64,000 nucleotides of DNA from Vibrio natriegens NBRC 15636 = ATCC 14048 = DSM 759 (GTDB taxonomy: Bacteria; Pseudomonadota; Gammaproteobacteria; Enterobacterales; Vibrionaceae): NCBI RefSeq assembly GCF_035621455.1, contig NZ_CP141822.1:1178001-1242000 (forward strand), written 5' to 3'. How positions within the stretch are numbered: position 1 is the stretch's first letter; each line of letters starts with the position of its first letter. Below are positions 55,057-64,000 of this stretch, in pieces. Position numbers and translations under genes: made by a program. A model generated the notes under the pieces. It had not been told where the DNA came from, did no database searches, and worked only from the letters and a program-made list of their open reading frames with translations.

Positions 55057-56796
55057 ATGACTCAAACCTTTCAGTTCGCTAATCGCATAGAAATTACCGT
55101 CGTTGATAACGACCTGCGCGCCGATGTCATCGGCAATCAAGTACACTTTTCTTTTGCTGGTATCCACCAGAAGACCTTTACTGATCGCGAAGTGCTCTTT
55201 GAAGTCCCATTTTTATATGAACATGGCGCTCGCGTGATCGGAGACGGTTTTCAGATGCTGGCACAAACCTCGGGGACTATAAGCCAGCCTATTGATGTTG
55301 GTCGTTGTCCTGATAACAATCCGAGTTATCGGATCTATTCTCAAGATGAACCCAAGCGTTACTACAACTACTTAGTGGTTGAAGACTCTGATGGGTATAC
55401 GTTATTTGGCTTTACCAGTTGCCGTCGCTTCGCTGGCTATTTTGATGTGCGATTGCATGAAGAGCAGTGGATTCTGGCTGCGGCTATTGATGGCGAGCAT
55501 ACACAAGTGACCGACTGGGAAAGTAATGCTTTGGAGTCTGTTACCGTGCTGAGCGGAACATCATTGTCAGCACTTTACCAACAATACAGCAAGATGATTA
55601 CAGACAATCATCCGGTACGTAACGGTGTCACACAACGTGCTCCTGTAGGTTGGTGCTCGTGGTACGCCTATTACGCTGACGTGACAGAAACGAACATTTT
55701 GCAAAATGTAGAGTGTATGAGCGATAAGCTGGCGGATCTGGAGTGGGTGTTACTTGACGATGGCTATCAGGCGTTCATGGGTGACTGGCTCACGCCTTCC
55801 GATAAGTTTTCTGCTGGTGTAAAAGAGTTAATTCAGAACATTCGTTTCAAGGGGAAAAAGCCAGCGATTTGGATGGCGCCATTTATTGCTCAACCAGAGT
55901 CGGAAGTGTTCAAACAACACCCTGACTGGTTTGTGCGCCATCATGATGGCAGTTTAATGAAAGCTGAAGATGTTACCTACGGAGGCTGGCGATGCACACC
56001 GTGGTATATTCTCGATACTTCTCATCCAGAAGTCCAAGATCACCTTACCCGTGTGGTGTCTGTTATGCGTGAAGAGTGGGGCGTCGAACTGTTTAAGCTG
56101 GATGCCAACTATTGGGGGACCCTCAAAGGAAAACGCAGCCAGTCTGGAGTGACAGGCGTTGAAGCGTACCGAATGGGAATGGAAGCGATAGCGAAAGGGG
56201 CGGGTGACGCTTGGCTGCTGGGTTGTAATGCGCCAATGTGGCCTTCACTGGGGCTGGTGGATGCGATGCGTGTTTCCGATGACGTTGAACGTCATAGTCA
56301 TCGCTTCGAACAGATCGCAAAAGAAACATTTTACCGCAGTTGGCAGCACCGAAAGCTTTGGCAGATTGACCCAGACTGCGCAACGTTTACCTCGTTACCA
56401 AATCAAGCGGCTTCGCGTGAGGACTACGAATTTCATCGTACTGTACTTTTGGCTTGTGGCGGCTTGTTACTTTCTGGCGATCCACTGCCAGAGATTACCC
56501 CATTTGCGAGCAAAATGTTGTCGAAACTTATGTTGCGCCAGCGTCGCAGCCAAGAGTCTGCCATCTTTTCGTCATTGAATTTAAATCACGCATTTTTGAA
56601 GCTAACATCGAAAAATGATCTGCATTGTTTGTTTAACTTCTCAAATCAAGACGCAACGGAGTTTACGCTGACTTCGGACAAGCCTGTCGACTGGTATGAT
56701 TTCTGGACGGGAGAAAAGCTGAATCAAGACCCTTGTCAGATGTTTTTAGTTAGCCTAGATAAGGGCTTGAATGCAAAAGCCATCGTCACGGTATAG
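55057..56796 (+). CDS. GH36-type alpha-galactosidase-like glycoside hydrolase
   Basis: This 579-residue protein of glycoside hydrolase family 36/clan GH-D has a catalytic (beta/alpha)8 barrel at about 190-480. It shows VGWCSWYAYY, LDDGYQAFMGDW, PAIWMAPFIAQPES, the nucleophile Asp in ELFKLDANYWG, and a likely acid/base Asp in MRVSDDVERH. It has an N-terminal beta domain and no signal peptide, so it acts on an imported galactoside. The substrate cannot be fixed. There is no adjacent transporter or regulator gene, so it stands alone between tor and a transporter. Confidence 0.82.
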   Translation: MTQTFQFANRIEITVVDNDLRADVIGNQVHFSFAGIHQKTFTDREVLFEVPFLYEHGARVIGDGFQMLAQTSGTISQPIDVGRCPDNNPSYRIYSQDEPKRYYNYLVVEDSDGYTLFGFTSCRRFAGYFDVRLHEEQWILAAAIDGEHTQVTDWESNALESVTVLSGTSLSALYQQYSKMITDNHPVRNGVTQRAPVGWCSWYAYYADVTETNILQNVECMSDKLADLEWVLLDDGYQAFMGDWLTPSDKFSAGVKELIQNIRFKGKKPAIWMAPFIAQPESEVFKQHPDWFVRHHDGSLMKAEDVTYGGWRCTPWYILDTSHPEVQDHLTRVVSVMREEWGVELFKLDANYWGTLKGKRSQSGVTGVEAYRMGMEAIAKGAGDAWLLGCNAPMWPSLGLVDAMRVSDDVERHSHRFEQIAKETFYRSWQHRKLWQIDPDCATFTSLPNQAASREDYEFHRTVLLACGGLLLSGDPLPEITPFASKMLSKLMLRQRRSQESAIFSSLNLNHAFLKLTSKNDLHCLFNFSNQDATEFTLTSDKPVDWYDFWTGEKLNQDPCQMFLVSLDKGLNAKAIVTV

Positions 56797-56815
56797 TGTG
56801 ATGAATTAAGCGTAG

Positions 56816-56842
56816 AAAAGAGCCTCAAATGGGGCTCTTTTT
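56816..56842. terminator. bidirectional terminator after the GH36 gene
   Basis: AAAAGAGCC / GGCTCTTTT stem with an 8-base loop lies between the convergent glycosidase and transporter genes. Confidence 0.85.
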
Positions 56843-56856
56843 ACATTTTGAAGCGG

Positions 56857-58071
56857 TTAAAGCTCAAATAAAAAGTAGTAACCGTAACCAACAATAAATG
56901 CAGGAATCGATGAGTAAATAGTCGCAACAAGTGCTGCTTTTGGGGCCATTGCAATAGCCGGGAAAAGGGCATCACCATCGTTTGAGATTGCATTGGCTAT
57001 TTGTGCTGAAAATGGTGCAGCACCGGAAAGATACAAACTTGTCACTAAAATCTGAGGCCCACACCCTGGAAGCGTGCCAATTGCCAGACCGGCCAATGGC
57101 ATCCAGATCCCCCAATCCGAGAGAGAACTGGCTATATCCAGCCCCGAAAAGTACGTCGTAAACTCAAAAGCGAGGAAGGCAATGATCACCCACGCGCTGA
57201 CGAAGTTAGTATCTTGCGCCGCTTTTTGAATCGGATGGGAGTCGGTGATTTTTGCATCTTCGGATACCGTCGATTGGTAACAGCCCAGCTCTTTGGTCAT
57301 TGCCCAAAGTGACATCGTCATTACCGAGAAAGTCGCCCCAACCCATTCAATGGTATTTGATGGCAAGTTAAGCAACTTGTTGATATCCAATTGGAAAGAC
57401 ATCATCAGTGCGATAACACTTGTCGGCAATAGCAGCCATTTCCAGAATGTGCCTTGTAAATTGATCGCCTTTTGTTCTTGTTCGTTATAGTGCTTGCTCT
57501 GGCTTTGCGTATCAAAAGATTCATTTGGATCTATTTTATGGACAGGGCGTAAAAAATCTTCTTTATGAAAAGCATTTACAACCAGCCCGGAAATCGTGCC
57601 GACGACGATGCCCGTAATAACTACGCCCAACCCAACCATGGGTTTAGCCGCGAGTAGTAAAAAAGCCGCGTCACCCATTGTTGATGTCAGTACAGCGACA
57701 ATGGCGCCAAAACCAACTCGTCCACTGATAAACTGAGTCGTCACAACAATTGCGCCGCCACATCCGGGCAAGGCACCAAGCAGCGCAGCGAAAAATACCT
57801 GATGAGTTTGAGAGTGACGGTAGAGCTCGGTAAATCGATTCGGTTTCGATAATAAGTGGGAAAGGTAATGATAAATCACCAGAGTCGCACAGACATAACA
57901 CGATACTGCCCAAAAGGAGTCGGACAGTGTTGTAACCGCGACATCACGAGTGTGTTCATTGATCAACAACGCGAGCATAAAGACAGGAATAAGCAGGCGT
58001 TTATACGCTAGGCGGAACTGAGTTGGCCGAAGCAAGTGCTGGGCTGAATGCAAAAATCTCGTCGCGTTCAT
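56857..58071 (-). CDS. putative ten-TM heavy-metal exporter (PF11449-like)
   Basis: This 404-residue integral membrane protein has about ten predicted helices in two similar halves. The first carries LGALPGCGGAIVVTTQF and the second IGTLPGCGPQILVTSLY, and each LPGCG is followed by a glycine- and serine-rich segment. This pattern fits the ArsP_2 / putative 10TM heavy-metal exporter family. Metal specificity is unknown. A Fur-like box lies 21-39 bases upstream of the start, so iron-responsive control is likely. It is transcribed toward the GH36 gene. Confidence 0.78.
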   Translation of the reverse strand: MNATRFLHSAQHLLRPTQFRLAYKRLLIPVFMLALLINEHTRDVAVTTLSDSFWAVSCYVCATLVIYHYLSHLLSKPNRFTELYRHSQTHQVFFAALLGALPGCGGAIVVTTQFISGRVGFGAIVAVLTSTMGDAAFLLLAAKPMVGLGVVITGIVVGTISGLVVNAFHKEDFLRPVHKIDPNESFDTQSQSKHYNEQEQKAINLQGTFWKWLLLPTSVIALMMSFQLDINKLLNLPSNTIEWVGATFSVMTMSLWAMTKELGCYQSTVSEDAKITDSHPIQKAAQDTNFVSAWVIIAFLAFEFTTYFSGLDIASSLSDWGIWMPLAGLAIGTLPGCGPQILVTSLYLSGAAPFSAQIANAISNDGDALFPAIAMAPKAALVATIYSSIPAFIVGYGYYFLFEL

Positions 58072-58091
58072 TGGTTAGCTCAAATGCAAAT

Positions 58092-58110
58092 GGGAATAAT
58101 TATCATTATA
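58092..58110 (-). promoter_or_regulatory. Fur-like box upstream of the metal exporter gene
   Basis: The 19-base site matches GATAATGATAATCATTATC at 15 of 19 positions, read on the minus strand. It lies 21 bases from the ATG of the exporter-like gene. Confidence 0.68.
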
Positions 58111-58266
58111 TGTAAATGAGATTTATTCGCAACAGAGTTATGCACTTTTCTTCGTGTCAAAGTCCGTCAAATCAGGTAAAGTACGGGCCTTTGTGAGCAA
58201 ACAGCTTCCAAGGCACAAGATGCCATTATCAGGAAGCGTATCAAATTGACTTGAATAGGAAGAGAC

Positions 58267-59172
58267 ATGATTCTAGTTGTAGGTCATAAGAACCCAGACA
58301 GTGATAGTATTTGTAGTGCACTCGTTGCAACTGAACTTCTTACGGCGCGTGGTGTTGAAGCAATGCCAATTCGTCAGGGCGAAATCAACCGTGAAACTCA
58401 GCACATCCTTGAAGTAGCTGGCGCAGAAGTTCCAGAACTTCGCACTTCAGTAGCGGGTGAAACTGTTTGGCTAGTAGACTACTCAGATCTAGCGCAAGCA
58501 CCAGACGACATCGCTGAAGCTGAAATTGCGGGTATCGTTGACCACCACCGCCTAGGTGACGTGATGACAGTAAACCCAATGGAAGCATGGATCTGGCCTG
58601 TTGGTTGTACTAACACGGTACTATTCAACATGTTCAAGATTGAAGGTCACGAGATCAAGCCTCAAATCGCTAAGCTAATGATGTCAGCAATCCTATCTGA
58701 CACAGTGGGCTTCGCTTCTCCAACTTGTACTCAAAAAGACAAAGATGCCGTTGCTGAGCTAGCTGCAATCGCAGACGTACAAGACGTTGACGCATTCACG
58801 AAAGATCTTCTAATCGCGAAAACAAACATCGAAGGTCTGTCAGCAGCTGAGCTAGTTGAAAAAGACCTGAAAGGTTACCCATTCAACGGTCGTGACGTAG
58901 TAGTAGGTCAGGTTGAACTTGCAACACTAGAGCAAGTTGACGGTATGATCGAAGCACTAGAAGCAGACCTGGAATCTCGTTGTGAGAAAGATAACCTAGC
59001 GTTCGCTGCTGTGATGCTAACAGACATCACTACTGCTCAAACTCGTCTTCTATACAAAGGTGAGTGGGCAGAGAAGCTAGTTAAGCATGAAGACAACGGC
59101 ATGCTAATGATGGAAAATACTCTAAGCCGTAAGAAGCAAGGCTGGCCTTGGCTTCAAACTGAATTAGCGTAA
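58267..59172 (+). CDS. ppaC: manganese-dependent inorganic pyrophosphatase (family II)
   Basis: This 301-residue DHH-family pyrophosphatase has GHKNPDSDSICSALVA (residues 6-21), WLVDYSD, the DHH motif VDHHRLGDV and C-terminal NTLSRKKQ. It hydrolyses pyrophosphate using manganese. Codon use is very biased (CTA, CGT, GGT), suggesting high expression. It is divergent from the exporter gene across 195 bases that also hold the Fur box. A manganese link between the two is a speculative idea. Confidence 0.96.
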   Translation: MILVVGHKNPDSDSICSALVATELLTARGVEAMPIRQGEINRETQHILEVAGAEVPELRTSVAGETVWLVDYSDLAQAPDDIAEAEIAGIVDHHRLGDVMTVNPMEAWIWPVGCTNTVLFNMFKIEGHEIKPQIAKLMMSAILSDTVGFASPTCTQKDKDAVAELAAIADVQDVDAFTKDLLIAKTNIEGLSAAELVEKDLKGYPFNGRDVVVGQVELATLEQVDGMIEALEADLESRCEKDNLAFAAVMLTDITTAQTRLLYKGEWAEKLVKHEDNGMLMMENTLSRKKQGWPWLQTELA

Positions 59173-59197
59173 TTTTCACATTACCAGCTTATAATTG

Positions 59198-59225
59198 AAA
59201 TGCCCGCCGATAGGTGGGCATTTTT
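59198..59225 (+). terminator. terminator of ppaC
   Basis: AAATGCCCGCC / GGTGGGCATTT (one G-U pair) with a GATA loop and T tail. Confidence 0.88.
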
Positions 59226-59247
59226 CTATGGGAAACAGGAGACCAAC

Positions 59248-59637
59248 ATGTCCGAGGCATTGACCCAAGAGCAAATGGATACGATCAATCGTTACAATGA
59301 AGAACAACGGTTGAAGTACTGCGTAAAAGAGATCGTCGCGAATCGTAAGGTATGGATTCTAAAAGATGAACACGGTTGCGTGATGCTGAATACAGAAGAT
59401 GACGATTGTGTCCCAGTATGGCCGAACGAAGAGTTTGCTCAGCAATGGGCGACAGGTGAATGGGAAAATTGCGAACCAGAAGCCATCTCACTTAATAAGT
59501 GGCACAGCCGCTGGACTGTGGGACTAGAAGATGACGAGCTTTCGGTTGTGGTATTCCCAAATCAGAACGAAGAGGGTGTTGTTCTGTTTCCGGATGAGTT
59601 TGATTTCGAACTTCGTAAACTCGCTGGTCGACGATAG
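59248..59637 (+). CDS. DUF2750 family protein
   Basis: This 129-residue acidic cytoplasmic protein starts at the ATG at 59248, behind CAGGAG. It carries the DUF2750 pattern (RLKYCVKEIVANRKVWILKD, VPVWPNEEFAQQWA and a late VVVFPNQNEEGVVLFPDEF). No catalytic motif is evident; members are uncharacterised. It lies directly after the ppaC terminator, and a further terminator follows. Confidence 0.85.
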   Translation: MSEALTQEQMDTINRYNEEQRLKYCVKEIVANRKVWILKDEHGCVMLNTEDDDCVPVWPNEEFAQQWATGEWENCEPEAISLNKWHSRWTVGLEDDELSVVVFPNQNEEGVVLFPDEFDFELRKLAGRR

Positions 59638-59674
59638 TTAAATCCAAAGATCATTGACCAGCCCAAGAATTAAT

Positions 59675-59702
59675 AAAGCCTGCACATAATGCAGGCTTTT
59701 TC
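59675..59702. terminator. bidirectional terminator between the DUF2750 gene and sapF
   Basis: AAAGCCTGCA / TGCAGGCTTT with a 5-base loop and T5 lies between the convergent genes. Confidence 0.9.
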
Positions 59703-59703
59703 G

Positions 59704-60492
59704 TTACATAGAGTGGTTGGGCGCTTTGTAGAAGTGGCTTTCAACCAATCGTTGAGTAATTGGGTGCTCAGGGTGGGTAAGAACCTGTTGAGTATCACCA
59801 CACTCGACCACTTCGCCTTCATGCATGACCATGACTTTATCCGTAATGTGTTTGACGATACCAATGTGCTGCGACACATAAACGAAAGACAAGCCCATCT
59901 CTTCTTGTAGTTCTAAGAATAAATTCAGAATCTGTGAGCGCATAGCCATATCGAGACCGTTTAACGCTTCATCCGCCACAATAATCGAAGGTTGAAGTAT
60001 CAAAGCGCGAGCCAGACAGACACGTTGTTTTTGTCCGGCGGCCAGCATCTGCGGATAAAAGTAGGCATGTTCAGGTAGTAAGCCAACTCGGCGAAGAGTG
60101 TCTTTTACACGTTTCATTCGCGCATCCGGCGGCATGTTGGTATTTCGTTTTAACGGACCTTCTAATATGCGACCAATTTGAATTCGTGGGTTTAGCGAGG
60201 TATTCGGATCCTGAAAAATCATACGAATCAGCTTGCAGCGCGTCGCATAATCTTTATGTTCCAAACGTTCACCATTTACGCGAATCTCGCCAGAGCTTGG
60301 CGCAACAACACCAGCCAGCATACGAGCCAGAGTCGACTTGCCTGAACCGTTCTGCCCAATAAAGCCGATAGTTTGCCCTGGTTCAAGGGTGAAACTGACC
60401 GGTTTTACCGCGACATTCGTCTGACGTTTAAAAAACCGTGAGCGCGTGACAAATTGCTTCGATAAATTATCGACTTCAAGTAGCGCACTCAT
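59704..60492 (-). CDS. sapF: Sap transporter ATP-binding protein SapF
   Basis: This 262-residue ABC ATPase has Walker A GQNGSGKS (about residue 47), the signature in the [15 protein letters not shown] region and Walker [13 protein letters not shown]. It pairs with SapD to power the SapBC permease, linked to cationic peptide resistance and, in E. coli, putrescine export. It overlaps sapD by four bases and is the last gene of sapABCDF. Confidence 0.93.
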   Translation of the reverse strand: MSALLEVDNLSKQFVTRSRFFKRQTNVAVKPVSFTLEPGQTIGFIGQNGSGKSTLARMLAGVVAPSSGEIRVNGERLEHKDYATRCKLIRMIFQDPNTSLNPRIQIGRILEGPLKRNTNMPPDARMKRVKDTLRRVGLLPEHAYFYPQMLAAGQKQRVCLARALILQPSIIVADEALNGLDMAMRSQILNLFLELQEEMGLSFVYVSQHIGIVKHITDKVMVMHEGEVVECGDTQQVLTHPEHPITQRLVESHFYKAPNHSM

Positions 60493-61484
60493 GACTTTTT
60501 CTCCGTGTTCAGTGGAAAGTGACAGTTAAATTTATGATTTTTGATTCGTCGGGTATGCGGAATTTCAACACACTGTTTTTGCGCATAAGGACAACGAGGA
60601 CCTAATCGACAACCGATTGGCAAATGCTGCAAAGGTGGAATCGAGCCAGGCAGAGACTGGAGTTTCTGCTTGTGTGGAACCCAGTCATTAAAGTCTGGCA
60701 TCGCCTTTAGCAGAGCATCTGTATAAGGGTGCTTGGGTGCTGCAATTATCTTACGTGTGTCAGCAGACTCAACAGACTGACCACAATACATCACGGTAAT
60801 GCGGTTCGCCCACTGTGTGATGGTGGTTAGGTCATGGCCAATAAGCAAAATCGTTGTGTTGTTGAGCTGATTCATCCGGCTCAACAGACGCAAGATCTGC
60901 GACTGAGTAATTGGGTCAAGGTCATTGGTCGGTTCGTCTGCGATCAGCAATTTAGGCTTAGTGGCAATCGCCATGGCAATCATGATTTTTTGACACTCAC
61001 CGTCCGTGAGCTCGTAAGGGTAGCTGCCCATTATCCGCTTGTGATCTTTGATGCCAACTTTATGGAGTAGGGCAATGGCTTGTTTTTTACGCCACTTAAA
61101 TCGCTCCCACCATTTACCATCAAAAGATCGAGAAGGGATCGATTCAATCAGTTGTCGACCCACTTCCTCTGAAGGATCCAAACAGGTCGAAGGCTCCTGA
61201 AAAATCATCGCAATATCTCGTGCGATAACTTTACGCCGTTCCTTAGGAGTAAGCTGCAAGAGATCGATATTTCCCAAGCGCATTCGGTCTGCGGTGATTC
61301 GCCAAGTATCTTTGCTAACGCCAACAATGGCTTTAGCAACCAGACTTTTTCCTGAGCCGGATTCACCTACTAAGCCGCGAATTTCACCTTCGTTTAACGT
61401 TAGGCTCATTCTGTCTACAGCTCGCACCATTCCCTGAGGTGTTTCAATTTCAATGGTCAAATGACGAATGTCTAATAACGGCAT
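60489..61484 (-). CDS. sapD: Sap transporter ATP-binding protein SapD
   Basis: This 331-residue ABC ATPase has Walker A GESGSGKS (about residues 40-47), a signature-like [12 protein letters not shown] and Walker [14 protein letters not shown]. The C-terminal oligopeptide-transporter extension carries [15 protein letters not shown] with a Cys cluster, as in OppD-type subunits. Start and stop overlap sapC and sapF. Confidence 0.94.
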   Translation of the reverse strand: MPLLDIRHLTIEIETPQGMVRAVDRMSLTLNEGEIRGLVGESGSGKSLVAKAIVGVSKDTWRITADRMRLGNIDLLQLTPKERRKVIARDIAMIFQEPSTCLDPSEEVGRQLIESIPSRSFDGKWWERFKWRKKQAIALLHKVGIKDHKRIMGSYPYELTDGECQKIMIAMAIATKPKLLIADEPTNDLDPITQSQILRLLSRMNQLNNTTILLIGHDLTTITQWANRITVMYCGQSVESADTRKIIAAPKHPYTDALLKAMPDFNDWVPHKQKLQSLPGSIPPLQHLPIGCRLGPRCPYAQKQCVEIPHTRRIKNHKFNCHFPLNTEKKS

Positions 61485-62371
61485 TATTCGATCCCCGCAT
61501 TAAGCGATCGGCGTACCCCTTCACCTACTAAGTTTAGGGTAATGACAGTAAACATGATAGTGAGGCCTGGTAGGGTTACCGTCCACGGTGCGATGTAAAT
61601 AAGTTCGACTGAATCGCCCAAAATAGCGCCCCATTCAGTACTTGGTGCTTGTGCTCCCAAACCCAGAAAGCCCAACGCGGTGATGTCTAAAATCGCAGTA
61701 GAAAGCGCCAGAGTGAACTCTGCGGCGATGACGGTAAGCACGTTTGGCAGTATCGAGCTCCAAAGTAGATAGAAATCATTTGCACCATCCAGGCGTGCCG
61801 CCATGATGTAGTCTTTTTCTACCTCGGTGTGAACCGCGATGTAAACCGAGCGAATAAAACGCGGAATGAGCGCCAAACAAATCGCCAGCAAGATATTGAA
61901 CTCGCCGAACCCCAGAAATGCCACAAAAATGATCGCTAATAGTAGCGAGGGAATGGACATTACTGTGTCGAGCAGGTGGTTCAAGGTACTGGACAGCAGA
62001 CCTTTAGTCATGCCGGCCAATACACCAATCAGGCAACCGATGATGGCTGCCGTGACGGTTATACCCACTGCTGCACCAAACGTGAGCTGAGACCCGATGA
62101 TAAGACGTGACAGAATATCGCGTCCCAAGTCGTCCGTTCCCAAGAAGTAATCGACAGAACCTGATGGTGACCAAGAAGGCGGCACAAGTAGCTCGCCAGA
62201 TTGAGCCTGAGGGTCAAAAGGGGCGATTAACGGCGCAAATAGGGTGATTAATACAATGAAAGTGAGACACCATAAGCCAAACATTGCCAAACCGTTAGCG
62301 CGGTAGCTGCGCCAGAATCGTTCGAACTGAGTTGGAATGTGTTCTTCCTGATAAACGTTATTTGTTAGCAT
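61484..62371 (-). CDS. sapC: Sap transporter permease SapC
   Basis: This 295-residue inner-membrane permease has about six helices and the binding-protein-dependent EAA loop ([20 protein letters not shown]). The N-terminus [22 protein letters not shown] matches SapC. Its start overlaps the sapB stop by 14 bases. Confidence 0.94.
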   Translation of the reverse strand: MLTNNVYQEEHIPTQFERFWRSYRANGLAMFGLWCLTFIVLITLFAPLIAPFDPQAQSGELLVPPSWSPSGSVDYFLGTDDLGRDILSRLIIGSQLTFGAAVGITVTAAIIGCLIGVLAGMTKGLLSSTLNHLLDTVMSIPSLLLAIIFVAFLGFGEFNILLAICLALIPRFIRSVYIAVHTEVEKDYIMAARLDGANDFYLLWSSILPNVLTVIAAEFTLALSTAILDITALGFLGLGAQAPSTEWGAILGDSVELIYIAPWTVTLPGLTIMFTVITLNLVGEGVRRSLNAGIE

Positions 62372-63320
62372 ACCATTCCTTTCTCACCAGAGGGTTAATC
62401 ATGGCACCAATCAAATCCGATAGGATATTGGCGGTCAGAACCAGTGTTGCAAGCACCATAACGCCTGCCTGAATAGAGGCATAATCTTGGTTTGCCAGCG
62501 CATCTAATAGCCAGCGGCCAATACCTGGCCAGTTGAAAACAGACTCGGTAATGATCGCAAGGGTGATCATGCTTGATAGTTGAACGCCGACTTTTGGGAC
62601 GATGGGTGGAATCGCGTTGCGCAGTACGTGCTGAGTGATGATCTCTCGGTTAGAAAGACCTTTAATTCGAGCGGCACGAATGTAATTTTGACTCATTACT
62701 TCGGCAACCGACGAACGCATTAAACCAATAACTTGGGTCGTTGGCGCGAGTGCCAGTACCAAACAAGGCAGCACCATATGTTCAATAACACTTTGCAATG
62801 CATGGGCACGATACTCGCCCTTTGCCATAAAGGCATCGACGATGGCAAAGCCAGTGATATGATCGATTTCATACAGCAGGTCATAGCGGCCAGCCACCGG
62901 GAAAAATTGATACTCTAGTGAAAACACCATGATAAGTAGCAACGCCACCCAAAAAATTGGCGCGGAATACCCGGACATGGCTAAAAACGAGATACTGGTA
63001 TCTAACACTTTTCCTTGTTTCATCCCCGCCAGAGTTCCTAATGGAATCCCAATAAACAGCGAAACCAGAAAAGCAAAAAAGCACAGCTCTAACGTTGCCG
63101 GGAACACGATTGCTAACTCATCGAAAATGGCATTGCCACTCTTGCTGTAGCCGAAATCAAGCTGTGACAGGTTAACAAGATAACTCTGCCAACCCGACCA
63201 AAAATCAACTTGTGCCCAATGCGATAGAGGATCGAGACGCAGCAGAGAGAAACCCACTAAAGTGAGGATCATCAATGTGATGAAAAACAGGTTAAAGCGT
63301 CGAATGGTATACAAAAACAT
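62358..63320 (-). CDS. sapB: Sap transporter permease SapB
   Basis: This 320-residue permease has about six membrane segments and the EAA loop AARIKGLSNREIITQHVLRN near residue 220. N-terminal MFLYTIRRFNLFFITLMILT is typical for SapB. Its ATG overlaps the sapA stop (ATGA). Confidence 0.94.
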   Translation of the reverse strand: MFLYTIRRFNLFFITLMILTLVGFSLLRLDPLSHWAQVDFWSGWQSYLVNLSQLDFGYSKSGNAIFDELAIVFPATLELCFFAFLVSLFIGIPLGTLAGMKQGKVLDTSISFLAMSGYSAPIFWVALLLIMVFSLEYQFFPVAGRYDLLYEIDHITGFAIVDAFMAKGEYRAHALQSVIEHMVLPCLVLALAPTTQVIGLMRSSVAEVMSQNYIRAARIKGLSNREIITQHVLRNAIPPIVPKVGVQLSSMITLAIITESVFNWPGIGRWLLDALANQDYASIQAGVMVLATLVLTANILSDLIGAMINPLVRKEWYANK

Positions 63321-64000
63321 CAGTGAACTCTCTCAACTCTATCAAATGGTTGTGCATTGAAAGGGCTTGATTTGAAGCCTGTCAGCGATTTGTCGTGAAC
63401 ACGGAATTGCACACCATGCGCTAGTGGAATAACAGGGAATTGCTCATTCAATATGTTTTGCGCCTGACGGTAGAGGTTCAAACGGTATCGTGGTTCCTGC
63501 GTCTCTATCGCTAAATCCAGTAGGAAATCGAAATCATCGTTACACCACATCGAAACGTTCAGGCCAACTCGGTCAGACTCACATGACAATAACGGTCGGA
63601 AGAAGTTATCTGGGTCACCCGTATCACCTATCCACCCCGTAAGCAGCAAATCAAGATTGTCCAGATTATCCAAATCGACACGTTCAAACCTATCATCTGT
63701 CAACAAGGTTAAATCCACACCAATATCGGCAAAGTTAGCTTGTATCAACTCTGCCGTTTTACGCGGACTTGGGTTGAACGCGCGCGGCTCCAGAGGAACC
63801 CACATGGTGAGCGCTAAGCCTTCTTGATAGCCAGCCTCACGAAGAAGCGCGAGAGCGTAGTTTCTGTCGTAGCGTATTTTGACACTGTCTTTTTGATAAG
63901 CCCATGAGTTTGGCGGGAGCAAGGTGTAGGCCTGAGTACCTGTTCCGTAATAAACGGAATCCAATATGTTTTGTCGGTTAATCGCAAGGTTAAGCGCTTG
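63320..64000 (-). CDS. sapA: Sap transporter periplasmic binding protein SapA, C-terminal part (cut by window end)
   Basis: The minus-strand frame stays open to the window edge (227 codons). It shows the C-terminal domain of a family 5 solute-binding protein: LNLAINRQNILDSVYYG, LREAGYQEGLALTMWV, GWIGDTGDPDNFF and a late EQFPVIPLAHGVQFRV. The signal peptide and N-terminal lobe lie outside. It is the first gene of sapABCDF and delivers peptides or other ligands to SapBC. Confidence 0.92.
   Translation of the reverse strand, partial: QALNLAINRQNILDSVYYGTGTQAYTLLPPNSWAYQKDSVKIRYDRNYALALLREAGYQEGLALTMWVPLEPRAFNPSPRKTAELIQANFADIGVDLTLLTDDRFERVDLDNLDNLDLLLTGWIGDTGDPDNFFRPLLSCESDRVGLNVSMWCNDDFDFLLDLAIETQEPRYRLNLYRQAQNILNEQFPVIPLAHGVQFRVHDKSLTGFKSSPFNAQPFDRVERVH

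Overview
The window is a 64 kb chromosomal segment of a gammaproteobacterium, almost certainly Vibrio. The evidence is protein similarity recalled from memory plus gene order: lrp-ftsK-lolA-rarA-serS; bioA/bioBFCD-htpX followed by an eight-gene Cfa/DUF1365/DUF2878/DUF3833 operon and purB-hflD-mnmA; gsk-hns; hisGDCBHAFI; torECA; sapABCDF. No rRNA, tRNA, IS element, integrase or CRISPR array was seen. The species cannot be fixed from sequence reading alone.

Layout. 1-7.9 kb: an alanine dehydrogenase fragment divergent from lrp, then ftsK, lolA, rarA and serS. 7.9-13 kb: biotin genes, with bioA divergent from bioBFCD across a long perfect inverted repeat that looks like a BirA operator with two face-to-face promoters. 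13-20.7 kb: a 55-residue gene, htpX, then a tightly coupled operon (SnoaL-like, SDR, FAD amine oxidase, DUF1365, Cfa-like methyltransferase, DUF2878, chalcone-isomerase-like, DUF3833 lipoprotein) preceded by repeated TTGTACAA-type motifs. I read this as a light/photo-oxidative-stress lipid modification operon. 20.8-26.5 kb: purB-hflD-mnmA (minus), a small unknown gene, gsk and hns. Both purB and gsk have PurR-type palindromes.

26.5-33 kb is the accessory-looking part. A lysine riboswitch precedes an NhaC-family transporter. Next to it lies an 826-residue secreted protein with SdrD-B-like segments, a sigma-54 type promoter, and an upstream gene for a sigma-54 activator that has no sensory domain. 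33-40.5 kb: the complete histidine operon with a five-histidine leader peptide and classical attenuator. 40.5-50.5 kb: housekeeping and small-family genes (YchJ, EAL-HDOD, lpxH, ppiB, cysS, tdk, DUF218, an NAD-binding epimerase, a TIGR02647-like protein, focA, a 45-residue orphan, fetB). 50.5-55 kb: torE-torC-torA for TMAO respiration, with tandem TorR-type decamers and no torD. 55-59.6 kb: a lone GH36 glycosidase, a ten-TM metal exporter-like protein under a Fur-like box, a Mn-dependent pyrophosphatase and a DUF2750 protein. 59.7-64 kb: sapFDCB and the C-terminal part of sapA, cut by the window end.

Much of the regulation is legible: BirA, PurR (two sites), LitR/MerR-like motifs, a lysine riboswitch, a sigma-54 promoter, his attenuation, TorR boxes and Fur. 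The best candidates for something undescribed are the sigma-54-controlled secreted protein pair (29.1-32.7 kb) and the light-type operon (14.5-20.7 kb).
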